From Chiridota heheva (taxonomy: Eukaryota; Echinodermata; Holothuroidea; Apodida; Chiridotidae): a DNA stretch of 64,000 nt. Of this stretch, positions 14,790 through 25,680 are shown in pieces; position 1 is the first letter of the stretch, and the number at the start of each line of letters is the position of its first letter. Under the pieces are notes generated by a model. The model was given only the letters and a program-made list of their open reading frames with translations. It had not been told where the DNA came from and ran no database searches. The stretch lies in NCBI GenBank assembly GCA_020152595.1, contig JAIGNY010001187.1, forward strand, positions 215,001 through 279,000, read 5' to 3'. The translations under genes were made by a program, and so were the position numbers.

Positions 14790-15790
14790 GGAGGGGAGGG
14801 GGGGGGAGGCACTTCAATATGTAAGGTAAATATTTATATGCCTGAACATGTTCCTTTTTACATCATTTTAAAGTGCAGGTCCTAAAAAATGCAGTTTTAC
14901 TGGGTTAATTTTGTACTGCTGGTTCATTTTAGTCTACAGAGCCTGTGTACTGAGCACCCTACTATATGGCAGTGAGTCTTGGACAACCTATACTAGACAG
15001 GAGAGTGTAGGCAGGAGAGTCTCCTTAACAGCTTTCACCTCCGTTGCCTCTGGCGCATTTTGGACATTTCCTGGAAGGACCACATCACCAACAAGGAGGT
15101 CCTTATAAAGCAGGCAAGAATACCCAGTCTATTCGCTCTGTTGTCCCAGCTACGCTGGCTTAGCCATGTTCGTCGCATGGAGGATGAACGCATCCCAAAA
15201 GATATACTATACAGCAAGCTCTCTTCAGGCTCCAGACCAGTTGGGTGACCAATGCTACACTTCAAGGATGTTTGCAAGAGAGACATGAAGTCAGCCGACA
15301 TTGACACAGATAACTGGGAAGCAGTTGCCTCTGACCGCGCAAAGTGGAGACGCAAAGTCCAGACAGAAATAAAGAGGGCGGAGACAAAGAGAGAAGAGCT
15401 GTGGAGGCAGAAGGGGGATCGTAGCAGAGCGAGAGCCATCCCAACAGCTCCACTGCCTACAGCCTTCAAGTGCAGCAACTGCTACAAAGACTGCGATTCC
15501 AGAATTGGACTTTACAGTCATAGCTGTCGCTGCTAAACAACCATTTTACGACCAAACCCAGGTGCAGTCCAATGTCTTCTGAGACAGACGGAGCCGAAGA
15601 TGATGATTCATTTTTACAATATTTTTGCTGAATACTCATACAAGTATTTAATACGAGTATTAAAATCGACTTCTTTTATACTGCAATGCAGGTTTCAAAC
15701 TGCAGCCTTTTTTTTTGGTTAGTGATGGGCTGAACACCCCTACCACTTTTAGTATGAAGTGCCCCTTGGGTATATATGAGTCTCGCATCC
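14790..15790 (+). repeat. Dispersed repeat K, copy 1 (interrupted by a LINE)
   Basis: A G-rich start (GGGGGGAGGCACTTC) leads into blocks with GTGCAGGTCC, TACTGGGTTAATTTTGTACTG, TTTTATACTGCAATGCAGGT and CACCCCTACCACTTTTAGTATGAAGTG. The same order occurs uninterrupted at 29915-30350, and reversed at about 39300-39475. Comparison with the intact copy shows that 14932-15606 is a later insertion. Confidence 0.75.
14932..15606 (+). pseudogene. 5'-truncated LINE ORF2 C-terminus with CCHC-like zinc finger
   Basis: The + strand reads VYRACVLSTLLYGSESWTTY, then (other frame) HLRCLRRILDISWKDHITN, RWLSHVRRMEDERIPKDILY, then MLHFKDVCKRDMKSADID, and ends CSNCYKDCDSRIGLYSHSCRC. This is the post-palm region of a non-LTR retrotransposon, often annotated as an endonuclease-reverse transcriptase, with its final zinc-finger-like Cys/His cluster. 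One frameshift occurs near 15010-15020, and TGA at 15246-15248 interrupts the expected GRPMLRFKDVCKRD block, probably CGA changed to TGA. TTCATTTTA (14923-14931) and TTCATTTTTA (15607-15616) flank it as a target-site duplication. It is a dead insertion inside repeat K. Confidence 0.88.
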
Positions 15791-16712
15791 AAAAACTAAT
15801 TCCTACCCCCTCCCCTTCCCCCCTCCACTCTCCCGGTTTACTCCCAAAAATATTCTGAATATTCTAAGGAAAATCTAAAATTTTAGGGAATTTTTAAATA
15901 TATTTTGAGGGGAAATTTCAGCCCCACGGTTCCTACGCCACTGCATGGTATATCATATAAACTTTTACACAACACAAACATGAACTTTGGCTTTTCAAGG
16001 ATGTACGTACGTGTTCACAGCTCTTTCCTTGATTTGATCTACACCTGGAGCCCAAGACTAATCAATTCATTATGAATTGAAACTGAAACAGATGGTGCTA
16101 ATTGAAAACTAACCAATAGGAAGCTTGCATTGCTTATAGCAGAGGTTGTTAACGAATATTAATTGATTTACATCAAGGAACTTAAATTTAATACATTATT
16201 CCCAGGGATGCTTCAATATTGTGACTGAATGTATTAACTTATGCTTCCTAGAATAATGGACAGTGTGTGGATACACAAGCAACCTTTCCGCTCCTTTGTG
16301 AAAAGCTAAGAAAGTTACTTGAGTGCTAAAGTGCAGAACTTCCTAAAACAAAACATCTTTCCCATTTTCTCCCTTGACATGAATTACCAGCTGAGGTGAA
16401 AAGTGAAGGAAATAACAAGATCAACAAAATCTTGATCAAATAAAACTTCAATCGCAGACCCTCTATAAGTAATGCTTGGAACAATAAATATGGCACGATA
16501 CAAAGTGCTCACCCCACCATAAGAAAATCCCACATCCATCACCAGTAATGAACATGACTTGCCCTCATGACTGGCCATGGAAATAACAGGTAACAGGATA
16601 TTTTGAAAAGTAGAAAAAAATCACTATATAAATAGGATTTATCTGTAGTGTCTTCCAGATTCAAATTACTTTGCCATATATAGTCATAACACAATTAAGT
16701 AGGTCCCTATCA

Positions 16713-17400
16713 GCGGCGTAGGAAGATATTGGGAGGGCCAGATTTGATTTTTGTCCCAACAAACCTTAAATGTACAAGTCTCAGTCTTAACACGGTAAAC
16801 TATTTGTAAAGAAGGAAGGAAAGAAGGGGGAGGAGGAGTAAAATTATTGTAAATTTGGGTAAAATTCAAAAATAAATTAAGGACATTTCACAAAAATTGA
16901 AGCAAATTTACCAAAAATGGAAAAAATGTCTAAAACGAAGGAAATTTCCTGAAAATTTAAGCAAATTTCCCAATAATTAAAAAAATTTCCCGAAAATGTA
17001 GGAAAATTCCCAAAATTTGATGAAAATTTCACAAAAATGAAGACTATTTACCCAAAATAATGGAGATTTCACAAAACTTGAAGGAAATTTTACGAAAATT
17101 AAAGCAAATTTCACGAAATAAAGACAATTTCACGAAAATGTATGAAATATCCCCCAAATTCTCAAAAATGCAAACAATTTCACGAAAATGAAGGAGATTT
17201 CAGAAATTAAATGAAATTTCATGAAAATGAAACAAATTTCATGAAAATTATCGAACATAAAGACCATTATTTCACGAAAATGAAGCAAATTTCATGAAAA
17301 CTGAAAATAAATTCCCCGAAATTGAAAAAAAACTTTTTTATAAAACTGAAGGAAATTTCATGAAAATTGAAGGAATTTTTTTGAAAATTGAACTTTCTGG
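16713..17400 (+). repeat. Degenerate array of about 18-20 bp units (ATTTCACGAAAATGAAG-like)
   Basis: After a CAGCGGCGTAGGAAGATATT start shared with 14708, the region from about 16860 to 17400 is a decayed run of units resembling AAATTTCACGAAAATGAAGC. Related decayed runs occur at 28655-29010 (reverse complement), 32855-32980 and 59335-59420. Short open frames here come from the repeat. Evidently this A/T-rich satellite-like module accompanies several G-tract-bearing elements. Confidence 0.65.
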
Positions 17401-17409
17401 AAAAAAAGA

Positions 17410-18109
17410 TGCCATGATGGAATCTGACTCTTCAAAATCAATTCATTTGACCGAGTCATTATTGGCTGGAGGGCGGGAGGGGGTGGGAATAGTACTTGGT
17501 TCCCCACTCCCCTTTTAAAATGATTGGGTCCCCCGGTTCTAAGCCCTGCCATCCTGATTGGATCCCCCGGTTCTTAGCCCTGCCATCCCCTCCTAATTCT
17601 TTTAACAGTATCAATGTCAAATTTCACTTTCTCTCGCACTTTTTGGCAATCAGAGTTAACATCATTCAGCACATTTTCAATCTTTATGCCATTTGTCCTT
17701 CAGTTCTATTCTTACATTGTTCTGAATGTTTTTTTGTTTTTTTATTGAAGCCAGACTTCCACAGTAGCCAGATTACAAGCTGTTTCTATTTGCTATTTTG
17801 ATCCTGCATTGGTTTTATTGTGTTAGTTACTACCTGTTTATAGCTGGCCTTCAGTGATGTTCTCCATGCTCTGATAGAGTGCAAATCCTTTGTTTGATTA
17901 CCTTTGCTTGATGATTTCAGACATACCAAGGTTGCACCACTTGCACAACAACAAAGAAAATCTAAACATCTCAAATATTTAAGGTGCAACCAGGAAGTCT
18001 GTGTGCAAAAGATCCTGGTGTAATCATTTCTAACATTTTAAATGGCAACTCCCTGGTACATTGTAATCAATGATAGCAAATCCCTGGTGTAATTGATTCA
18101 TATTCATCA
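17410..18109. other. Intergenic segment, little recognised
   Basis: A short tandem GGTCCCCCGGTTCTAAGCCC unit (about 17525-17585, two copies) follows the array. The remainder is unremarkable AT-rich DNA containing short repeats of the form CCCTGGTGTAAT (about 18008-18095). No gene was seen. Confidence 0.4.
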
Positions 18110-19278
18110 TAAGGTTCGGTGGTCAAGCATGTCCATCTTATATTAAAGAGGATTTTAAAAGAAACACAATGGTGAAGAAAGCGTTCAAATATCTTAAGCT
18201 GTTAAGGAGATATTCAAGCTCTGTCTTATTTTTGTAGAAATGACTCAGTGGTGTATTGATGTCTACTATGAAAGGCTGGCGGTCTTAGCCTCACATAATC
18301 AAAGGAATATTCCCATGTTTTTTCGTAATCATTCATAAGAAAGAGAACAATTTTAGAAACAATTCAGTACAAAAATCATGTTGACATGTTATTCCTACCA
18401 GAACATATTCAAATTTAAAGGTTCACAAAAATGTCAATAAACAAATAGGAAAATGCTCAGTATGACATCACAGCAACACATTCTCCCACAAAATGAATGT
18501 ATTTTATTCAAATCTATCATCCTTTTTTATTAGTAAAACCTGTTAGAAAAATAAATTGATGAAAGTTAAGGTATTTATATACATTGTCAAATATACCCTA
18601 CTTCAATAACTTTTAGAAAATTGTTTTTAATCATACAGAAACAACTAATTAACGTTCAAAGAAATACATAAAAATTTGCAATGGAATTGTCTCTATGACA
18701 TCATCAAACACGAATTCGTCATACTGTACAAAAACTTAAAAATGCAAGTGGGAAATTTTTAGAAATCCATACCTCCTGAACGGAATATGCTATCAACCTA
18801 ATTTTTGTATCAAATTGGCTCTAGAAGTATGCTGTCTAGAAGTATGCTCTTTCAAATACAATTTTACACAAAAAAAAACATGGGAATATTCCTATAACAA
18901 TTGTTAATGTATTTGAAAGAAAATATATTTAACATTTTTCTTATTTCAGTTTTTTCCCCTTAAACTTCCTTCAAGTGGTAAATTATAATTATCCTTACAA
19001 GATTCTCCTTTGCTACTTTCCTGACATATCCAATACTTTTTAAGCGAAAATTGAAGGACAAAATATGATAGAATACATAAAGACTTTGAGGAATCTGAGG
19101 CAGTGACATCACAACTAGTCTGATTTCAGTCTTTTCTACACAGATGATATAAAACTTCAAACTTAGATATCTCCTTAACAAAAAAAAGATTTTTTTTAAT
19201 GCTTTCTTTACCATTTTGTTTCATTTGTGAAGTCTTCTATCGTGTAAGATGGACTTGCTTGACTCCTGAATTAATCCG
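18110..19278. mobile_element. TTAA-flanked fold-back element A, copy 1 (split by element B)
   Basis: The left arm (about 18110-18300) carries GGTCAAGCATGTCCATCTTA and AAACACAATGGTGAAGAAAG. The right arm (about 18950-19278) carries the complement: CTTTCTTTACCATTTTGTTT, AAGATGGACTTGCTTGAC. The arms are long inverted repeats. The body is interrupted by element B at 18303-18893. Comparison with copy 31520-32103 shows CCTCACAT and CAATTGTTAATG directly joined there but separated here by B. The right end retains TTAA (19279-19282). Confidence 0.8.
18303..18893. mobile_element. TTAA-type element B, copy 2, nested in element A
   Basis: The ends AGGAATATTCCCATG and CATGGGAATATTCCT form a 15-bp perfect inverted repeat. 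The interior matches 8273-8686 but is about 180 bp longer, partly through CCATACCTCCTGAACGGAAT-type and TTTATTAGTAAAACCTG-type segments. It is non-coding. It lies inside an A copy, which dates B movement after A insertion at this place. Confidence 0.8.
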
Positions 19279-19841
19279 TTAATATCTTTTAAAGATACAT
19301 GCTTTTATAGTTTATATTTTTCATATAGTTACAAACTTTGTATGTGTATTTATTATTCGCCAATAGGAGAAGGGGGGAGGGGGGGTGAGGAGACACTTTC
19401 CCGGGTTCCCCCTTAAATCCATCACTGCCCCCACCCCCTCACACAGCCCAATATTTTAAGCAAGGTGCACATCCTTATTCAAAGTAATTCCGGGCAAAAA
19501 TTGTCCCCAAGTCATCTAAAATGACGTCATAGTTATAAACCCAAAGAAATTACTTTAGAAATTTTGTAATGCAAGGTTATTGATATAATATGTTTTGTGT
19601 AAATTTTCAGAGGTGTGCAAGTATTGAGCTGAATAGGTAAAATCAAATACTATTACAAACATAGTACGATTGCTATGATCCCCAGATATTAAACATTTTA
19701 TTTACTATTACCAGGGAGTTGTACAACTCCTTGCTATAACAAGCTGCAGTAGGCCTAGTATTTTCAGGAGAACCTAACAATTGCATGTTAGTGCACAAAC
19801 AGTGCCAGGTATATATACCTTTGAAAATCTTTCCAGGAAAC

Positions 19842-20188
19842 TTAATTAAATCAGGGATCTGTTATTTGCGACGACGACGAGTAAGTGAGTGAACACACAC
19901 AATTACAATGACGGGGTCATCGCCTGCGTATTCGGTCATGATAGTAACAATGCTATCAAGAAACGCTGGATTCGACCCGGATGAGAACACAGGTACGACG
20001 TACGGACAGACATAACATCGACAACCAAGTCAATGTCCACGGCCTTTGATAACCAGTTGTGGTGCACTGGCGTGTCTACCCAACCCAGGCTTGAACCCAG
20101 GGCCTCGTGGTCTGTAGACATGTATGATAACCGCTACACCACAGTAGGTAGATCAATATATTATTTGGATAGATCCCTGATTAAATAA
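19842..20188 (-). mobile_element. Inverted-repeat element containing a tRNA-like SINE sequence
   Basis: The outer ends AAATCAGGGATCT (19848-19860) and AGATCCCTGATT (20171-20182) are inverted. Inside, the minus strand from about 20145 reads GTGGTGTAGCGGTTATCAT (A-box-like), then CCTGGGTTCAAGCC (B-box-like), about 50 nt apart as in a tRNA. A second B-box-like CGGGTCGAATCC lies further on (about 19967-19980). The tRNA part is not an intact gene. It is either a SINE captured in a MITE or a tRNA-like element with its own ends. Confidence 0.55.
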
Positions 20189-20537
20189 TGTCACATGGCC
20201 AAAATTCAAGTGTCCAAAATAAACCAACTGGGGCAATCTATATATTGTCTGATCAAATACTAGGGAAATCTTGGTCGTCTGTCCAATTCATGCACAAATT
20301 CACACGCTCATGATTATCATACGGTACAATACGCATGCAAATTGTTTAGATTTGTTTCTCCAGCCACTCACTGCAGTTCATTGCTTAGATAACATACTTA
20401 AAATTTCCCCCAGCAGTTCGTCCAAAATCGGTTTGAGAAGGTTTATTATAGGAAAGATTATTTTTGTAGAAGAAATGAGATACCCTCTAGGTGAGGATGG
20501 AACGGAGAAACGCCTGCGGAAGAAACCTCTATTCTAA

Positions 20538-21102
20538 AGGAATAGTGCAGTGGTCAAGCATGTCCATCTTATATGAAAAGAGGACTTCAAAAGAAACAAT
20601 GGCGAAGAAAGAATCACAAAATCTTATTCCATTAAGGAGATACCGGTATTCAAGTTTAAAGTTTGGTTTCATTTCTGTAGAAATGATTGAAATCAGACTA
20701 GTTGTGATGTCACAGCCTCATATTCCTCAGTCTTGATGTATTTTAAGAAAGTTTATTTGATTTTTTCACTATTTAAATTATTTTTCTTGAAACTTTCTTC
20801 AGGTGGTATATCATAAATACCCTTCCTAGATTCAGTTTTACTACTTTTTTTTGACATATCCCATGGTTTTTAAGCCACAAAATCGCAGGACAAAATATAA
20901 TAGAATACATAAAGACTTTGAGGAATCTGAGGCTATGACATCACAAGTAGTCTGATTTTTTGTCGTTTCTACACAAATGATACCAAACTTTAAACTCAAA
21001 TATCTCCTTAACGGAGTAAGATGTTTGTACACTTTCTTTACCATTTTTTTTTTAAAGTCCTCTTTCATATAATATAAACATGCGCGACCTTTAAACTAAT
21101 AC
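20538..21102. mobile_element. TTAA-type fold-back element A, copy 2
   Basis: The left arm starts AGGAATAGTGCAGTGGTCAAG and contains CATGTCCATCTTATATGAAA. The right arm holds CTTTCTTTACCATTTTTTTT and CCTCTTTCATATAATATAAAC in complement. Middle blocks GAAATCAGACTAGTTGTGATGTC and TAGAATACATAAAGACTTTG match the other copies. The ends are eroded and the exact right border is uncertain. Confidence 0.75.
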
Positions 21103-21121
21103 TTAAAGGATTATCCTTACT

Positions 21122-21724
21122 TATTCACTTGGTTGGATATCTGGGAACTTCGTGACCTGAGGTCATTAGACCGCATAATAATGGCGTGCCGGGGAGTGAA
21201 AACAAAGTGATCAGCTGTGCCATATGTAGCATGATAGGCCCGAAATTCAACAAACTTGCCATTTTTTTCCAAATACTGACTAATCAATGTTCCAACTTAA
21301 TCTTCAATCCTTTGAGACAATGTATAATGATCGATTCGGAATATGTGGCATCGCTTTGTTGAATTTTCGGTAAAAATATATCATTGTTTTGGTCCTGACC
21401 CAAATTTCAATCATGTGTGTTCAACATGCTTACAACATGAATACGTTGAAATACCCAGCAGATGTACCAGTAACACGTACAATGTCCAATCATCCATAAA
21501 AATCAATATAAACTTCAAATAATTGTTATTCTTAACTGCACAATCAACTAACGAAGCATCTGATTAATGAAAATGGAGTTTAATTAACAATTGGTAATCG
21601 TAAATTTTTTGTCCGACTTTGCATACCACACAGACTTGCCGTTCGTGTATCGTGCAAAGCTTTAGTTTTCACTCCAGCAAATGATGTCATCTCCCAGATG
21701 TGATGTGGCACCAACCAAGTGAAT
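21122..21724. mobile_element. Inverted-repeat element E
   Basis: The left end TTCACTTGGTTGGATATCTGG and a GGAGTGAAAAC segment (21193-21205) face their complements GTTTTCACTCC (21665-21675), ATCTCCCAGAT and CCAACCAAGTGAA (21710-21722). The arms are imperfect and about 80 bp long. It is non-coding and abuts element A copy 2 on the left. Confidence 0.6.
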
Positions 21725-21725
21725 A

Positions 21726-22195
21726 GGGGGATTCTAGAAAAAAATGGATTCTGTACGAGCCGATACCATTGAAAGCCATGATCAACAATATTAATTCTTG
21801 TACAGCAATTGTGGGTTAAGGTCTATGAGAATCCATGAAGGTAAGGTGAGGATGGAATGACAAACGCCAAAGATCTAAACAGTGCGAGAGAAGCCTCTAT
21901 TTTTAAGGATCATCCTTACTTGTAGGGGTTCTACAAAAATGGATTCTCAATGAGTCGATACCAGTCTTTATTTGCCAATTGAAAGCCATGGTCAATATCG
22001 CTAATCTTGTACAGCATTCTGGCCCGTGCACAACTTTCCACAAGGGATGGCACAAGCACTCTAAGAGGGGACATTTGGGAAGTTTCTACATGTTTCCTTA
22101 GGTAATATTATTTTATTCTGATCTTACACAAGGGCACGACCCCCTGTGCCCCATACTGGTTACGGGCCTATAGCAATTATGGGTATGGTCTATGT
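21726..22195 (+). repeat. Direct duplication with a small inserted MITE
   Basis: The block with GATTCT...AAAAATGGATTCT, GAGYCGATACCA, AATTGAAAGCCATG and CTTGTACAGCA occurs at 21729-21830 and again from 21928. In the second copy the sequence between TGTACAGCA and AGCAATTATGGGT is interrupted by about 150 bp (22018-22170). That insert begins TTCTGGCCCGTGCACAAC and ends TTACGGGCCTAT, inverted ends of about 9 bp. The first copy shows the empty site. Confidence 0.6.
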
Positions 22196-22416
22196 AAAAC
22201 CCACTCACAAAATTATTGTGTTGCTAAAATTAAAGTATAGACATCTTGAGAGATTTTGATTTTAACAAATCTTGCTATTTGATTCTTTAAAAAAAAAAAT
22301 CAAGATAGAAAACTCAACAAAATCATTTGCCAACAATACAAAGATTTTGATCCATCACAAATGGAGCAAAAATTAAAAATTACCTTGATCAGCCTGTGCC
22401 ATATTTTCAAATTTAT

Positions 22417-22735
22417 TCCTCCTATCCCTAAGAACCCTCTCATATCCCTAAGAACCCTCTCCTATCCATATGGACCCTCCCATATCCCTAAGAACCATCT
22501 CCTATCCTAAGGACCCTCTCCTATCCCTAACAACCCTCTCCTATCCCTGACAACCCTCTCCTATTCCTAAGAACCCTCCTATCCCTAAGAACCCTCTCTT
22601 ATCCCTAAGGACCCTATCCGTTAGTACACTCTCTTATCCCTAAGGACCCTCTCCTATCCCTAAGGACCCTCTCTCATCCCTAAGTACCCTGTCTTATCCC
22701 TAAGAATCCTTTCCTATCCCTAAGAACCCTCTGGA
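22417..22735 (-). repeat. Minisatellite, 20-bp unit, C-rich on + strand
   Basis: Units of CCCTAAGAACCCTCTCCTAT with small deletions repeat about 16 times. This is the reverse complement of the unit in the large array at 23505-25680, so the two arrays face each other. Confidence 0.9.
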
Positions 22736-22882
22736 ATAAAACCTTCACATTACCATTATACCCCTTTTTTGGTACTTAAAAAACTCTGTACCAGCATAGC
22801 AAACAAAATTTTTGTTGCTATTCTGGTACATAGTTTATTAAGTACCAAAAAGGAGTATAATGGTAATGTGAAGGCTTTATTC
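22734..22882. repeat. 149-bp near-perfect palindrome
   Basis: The left arm (GAATAAAACCTTCACATTAC...GGTACTTAA) and right arm (TTAAGTACC...GTAATGTGAAGGCTTTATTC) pair with few mismatches. The loop lies around 22797-22815 and itself pairs (AGCATAGCAAACA with TGTTGCTAT). It sits directly at the end of the C-rich minisatellite. It could be a short fold-back element. Confidence 0.85.
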
Positions 22883-23504
22883 AAGTCCATTTTGACAATA
22901 GAAATCCATTTTGAAAATAGAAGCTGTTGAATATAAGCTTTTAATTTAAAATGTAAATAATACACCTGGGCATTTCATTGTTATAAATGAGGAACTAAAG
23001 TGATATTCCTCCATTATTTAGAAATTTACATTTCAAAATTCCATTATCAAACGTTCAATACAAACCAAAATATGAAAGTAGATCATTTGTGGTGTCAATT
23101 TTATCAAAATATCGTTTACAGAATAATTGTGTTGATTAATTACAACATCATGCACAAAAGGCATTACAAAAGGCATTAACAGATACTGTAAATTCAAATT
23201 AAGTGTTAATAAAAGATGTATTCTTGTTATACTGTGACAACTAAAATGATATGGTGTATAATTCCATTGTGTGTTTGCATAAAAGACTTGTCAACAGACA
23301 GTAGCAGACAGAAGGTTTAATATCGATGCTATATTGTATTATATCAATAACCTTGTACAAAAAAAACCTATTTCTTATATGTAATTTCTTGGGTTTTCAC
23401 AAGGATATATAAAAGGTTTACATTCATCAAATTTAAAATATGTTTTATGCCTTTTGAATTTATAATAAGTTGTAGATTTTAAAATATAAAGATTAAAATT
23501 TCTT
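22883..23504. other. Spacer between the two opposed minisatellites
   Basis: About 620 bp of AT-rich sequence contains short tandem bits (AGGCATTACAAA-like at 23158-23178). A 69-codon minus frame overlaps the palindrome and is not a credible gene. Nothing recognised. Confidence 0.4.
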
Positions 23505-25680
23505 TTGGAGAGGGTTTAGAGGGAGAGAGGCAGGAGAAGGTTCTGAGGGAGAAAGGAGCTCTTATGTAGAGAGGGTTCTGAGCATTACGAAGGATAGAAG
23601 AGGATTCTTAGGGGTATAAGAGGGTACTTAGAGATAAGAAAGGGTACTTGGGAATAAGAGAGGGTTCTTAAGATAGGAGGGTTCTTAGGATAAGGAGGTT
23701 TCTTAGGATAGGGTTTTTAGGGATAGGAGAAGGTTCTTAGGGATAGGAGAAGGTTCTTAGGGATAGAAGAGGGTTCTTAGGGATAGGAGAGTGGTCTTAG
23801 GGATAGGAGAGGGTTCTTAGGGATAAGAGAGGGTCCTTAGGGATAGGAGAGGGTTCTTAGGGATAGGAGAGGGTTCTTAGGGATAGGAGAGGCTTCTTAA
23901 GGATAGGAGAGGGTTCTTAGGGATAGAAGGTTCTTAGGGATAGGAGAGGATTCTGAGGTAGAGGAAAGGGTTCTTAGGGACAGGAGAGGGTTCGCAGGGA
24001 TAGGAGAGGGTTCGCAGGGATAGGAGAGGGTTCGCAGGGATAGAAGAGGTTTTTAGGATAGGAGAGGGTCCTTAGGGATAGGAGAGGATTTTTAGGGATA
24101 GGAGAGGGTCCTTAGGGATAGGAGAGGTTCTGAGGGATAGGAGAGGGTTCTTGGGATAGGAGAGGGTTTTTAGGGATAGGAGAGGGTTCTTGGGATAGGA
24201 GAGGTTTTGGGATAGGAGAGGGTTTTTAGGGATAGGAGAGGGTTCGCAGGGATAGGAGAGGGTTCGCAGGGATAGGAGAGGGTTCGCAGGGATAGAAGAG
24301 GGTTCATAAGGATATGAGAGGGTTCTTAGGGATAGGAGAGGATTTTTAGGGATAGGAGAGGGTCCTTAGGGATAGGAGAGGATTCTGAGGAATAGGAGAG
24401 GGTTCTTAGGGATAGGAGAGGGTTCATAGGGATATGAGAGGGTTCTTGGGATAGGAGAGGATTTTTAGGGATAGGAGAGGGTCCTTAGGGATAGGAGAGG
24501 GTTTTTAGGGATAGGAGAGGATTCTGAGGTGTAGGAAAGGGTTCTTAGGGATAGGAGAGGGTTCTTAGGGATAGGAGAGGATTTTTAGGGATAGGAGAGG
24601 GTCCTTAGGGATAGGAGAGGATTCTGAGAAATAGGAGAAGGTTCTTAGGGATAGGAGAGGGTCCATAGGGATATGAGAGGGTTCTTGGGATAAGAGAGGA
24701 TTTTTAGGGATGGGAGAGAATTTTTAGGGATAGGAGAGGGTCCTTAGGGATAGGAGAGGGTTCTTAGGGATAGGAGAGGGTTCTTAGGAATAGGAGAGGG
24801 TTCTTAGGGATAAGAGAGGGTTCTTAGGGATAGGAGAGGGTTCTTAGGGATAGGAGAGGGTTCTTAGGGATAGGAGAGGGTTCTTAGGGATAGGAGAGGC
24901 TTCTTAGGGATAGGAGAGGGTTCTTAGGGATAGGAGAGGATTTTTAGGAATAGAAGAGGGTTCTTAGGGATAGGAAAGGGTTTTTAGGGATAGGAGGGGG
25001 TTCTTAGGGATAAGAGAGGATTCTTAGGGATAGGAGAGGGTTCTTAGAGATATGAGAGGGTTCTTAGGGATATGAGAGGGTTCTTAGGGATATGAGAGGG
25101 TTCTTAGGGATAGGAGAGGGTCCTTAGGGATAGGAGGGTTCTTAGGGATAGGAGAGGGTTCTTAGCGATAGTAGAGGATTCTTAGGGATAGGAGAGGCTT
25201 CTTAGGGATAAGAGAGGGTTCTTAGGAATAGAAGAGGGTTCTTAGGGACAGGAGAGGGCTCTTAGGTATAGGAAAGGGTACTTAGGGATAGGAGAGGTTC
25301 TTAAGGATAGGAGAGGGTTCTTCGGGATAGGAGAGGGTTCTTAGGATAGGAGAAGATTCTGTGGTAGGAGAGGGTTCTGTGGCAGGAGAGGGTTCCGAGG
25401 GTGGGAGACAGTTCTGAGGGATTGGAGAAAGTTCTGAAGAGTAGGAGAGGGTTCTGAGGGAGAAGATAGGGTTCTGATGGGTAGAAGATTTTGAGAGGTG
25501 AGGAATCAGTTGGTTGGATAGGGATCTAGGGTTGATGAGAGTTCTAAGGTTTAGAAAATCTATGGGTAGGATAGGGTTTTGTGGGTATGAAAGGATACTG
25601 AGGGGGATCTAGGAGATGGAGAGGGCAGAATGCTGGGCTGTAGAAGGCTCTGTGTGTAGGACAAGGTTCTGAGGTATGTA
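23505..25680 (+). repeat. Large G-rich minisatellite, 20-bp unit
   Basis: About 2.2 kb, some 100 units, are built on GGGATAGGAGAGGGTTCTTA. Variants include TCCTTA, TTTTTA, TTCGCA and TTCTGA at the variable end. Blocks of variants recur (for example three consecutive TTCGCA units at about 23990-24040 and again at 24240-24290), showing internal segmental duplication. Both edges decay gradually into GGAGA/GGTTCTGAGG sequence. Each unit contains TTAGGG and three or four G runs. The array lies between the two host genes. Confidence 0.95.

Larger units (their letters stand above)
14708..15943. mobile_element. Composite element with hAT-like ends CAGTGG...CCACTG
   Basis: The left end CAGTGGTGTAGGAAGATAT (14708) is the complement of the right end TTCCTACGCCACTG (ending 15943). 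It resembles hAT-type termini (CAGNGGCGTA). The interior holds dispersed repeat K (about 14790-15790), itself split by a LINE insertion at 14932-15606. Similar left ends occur at about 16713 and 3914. No 8-bp target duplication is obvious, so the transposon interpretation is moderate. Confidence 0.5.

Noticed and set aside
15035-15478. 147-codon minus frame
   Set aside because: Shadow of the LINE C-terminus read on the other strand.
23505-25680. CRISPR-like array
   Set aside because: The units are contiguous 20-bp repeats with no unique spacers, in a eukaryotic context.
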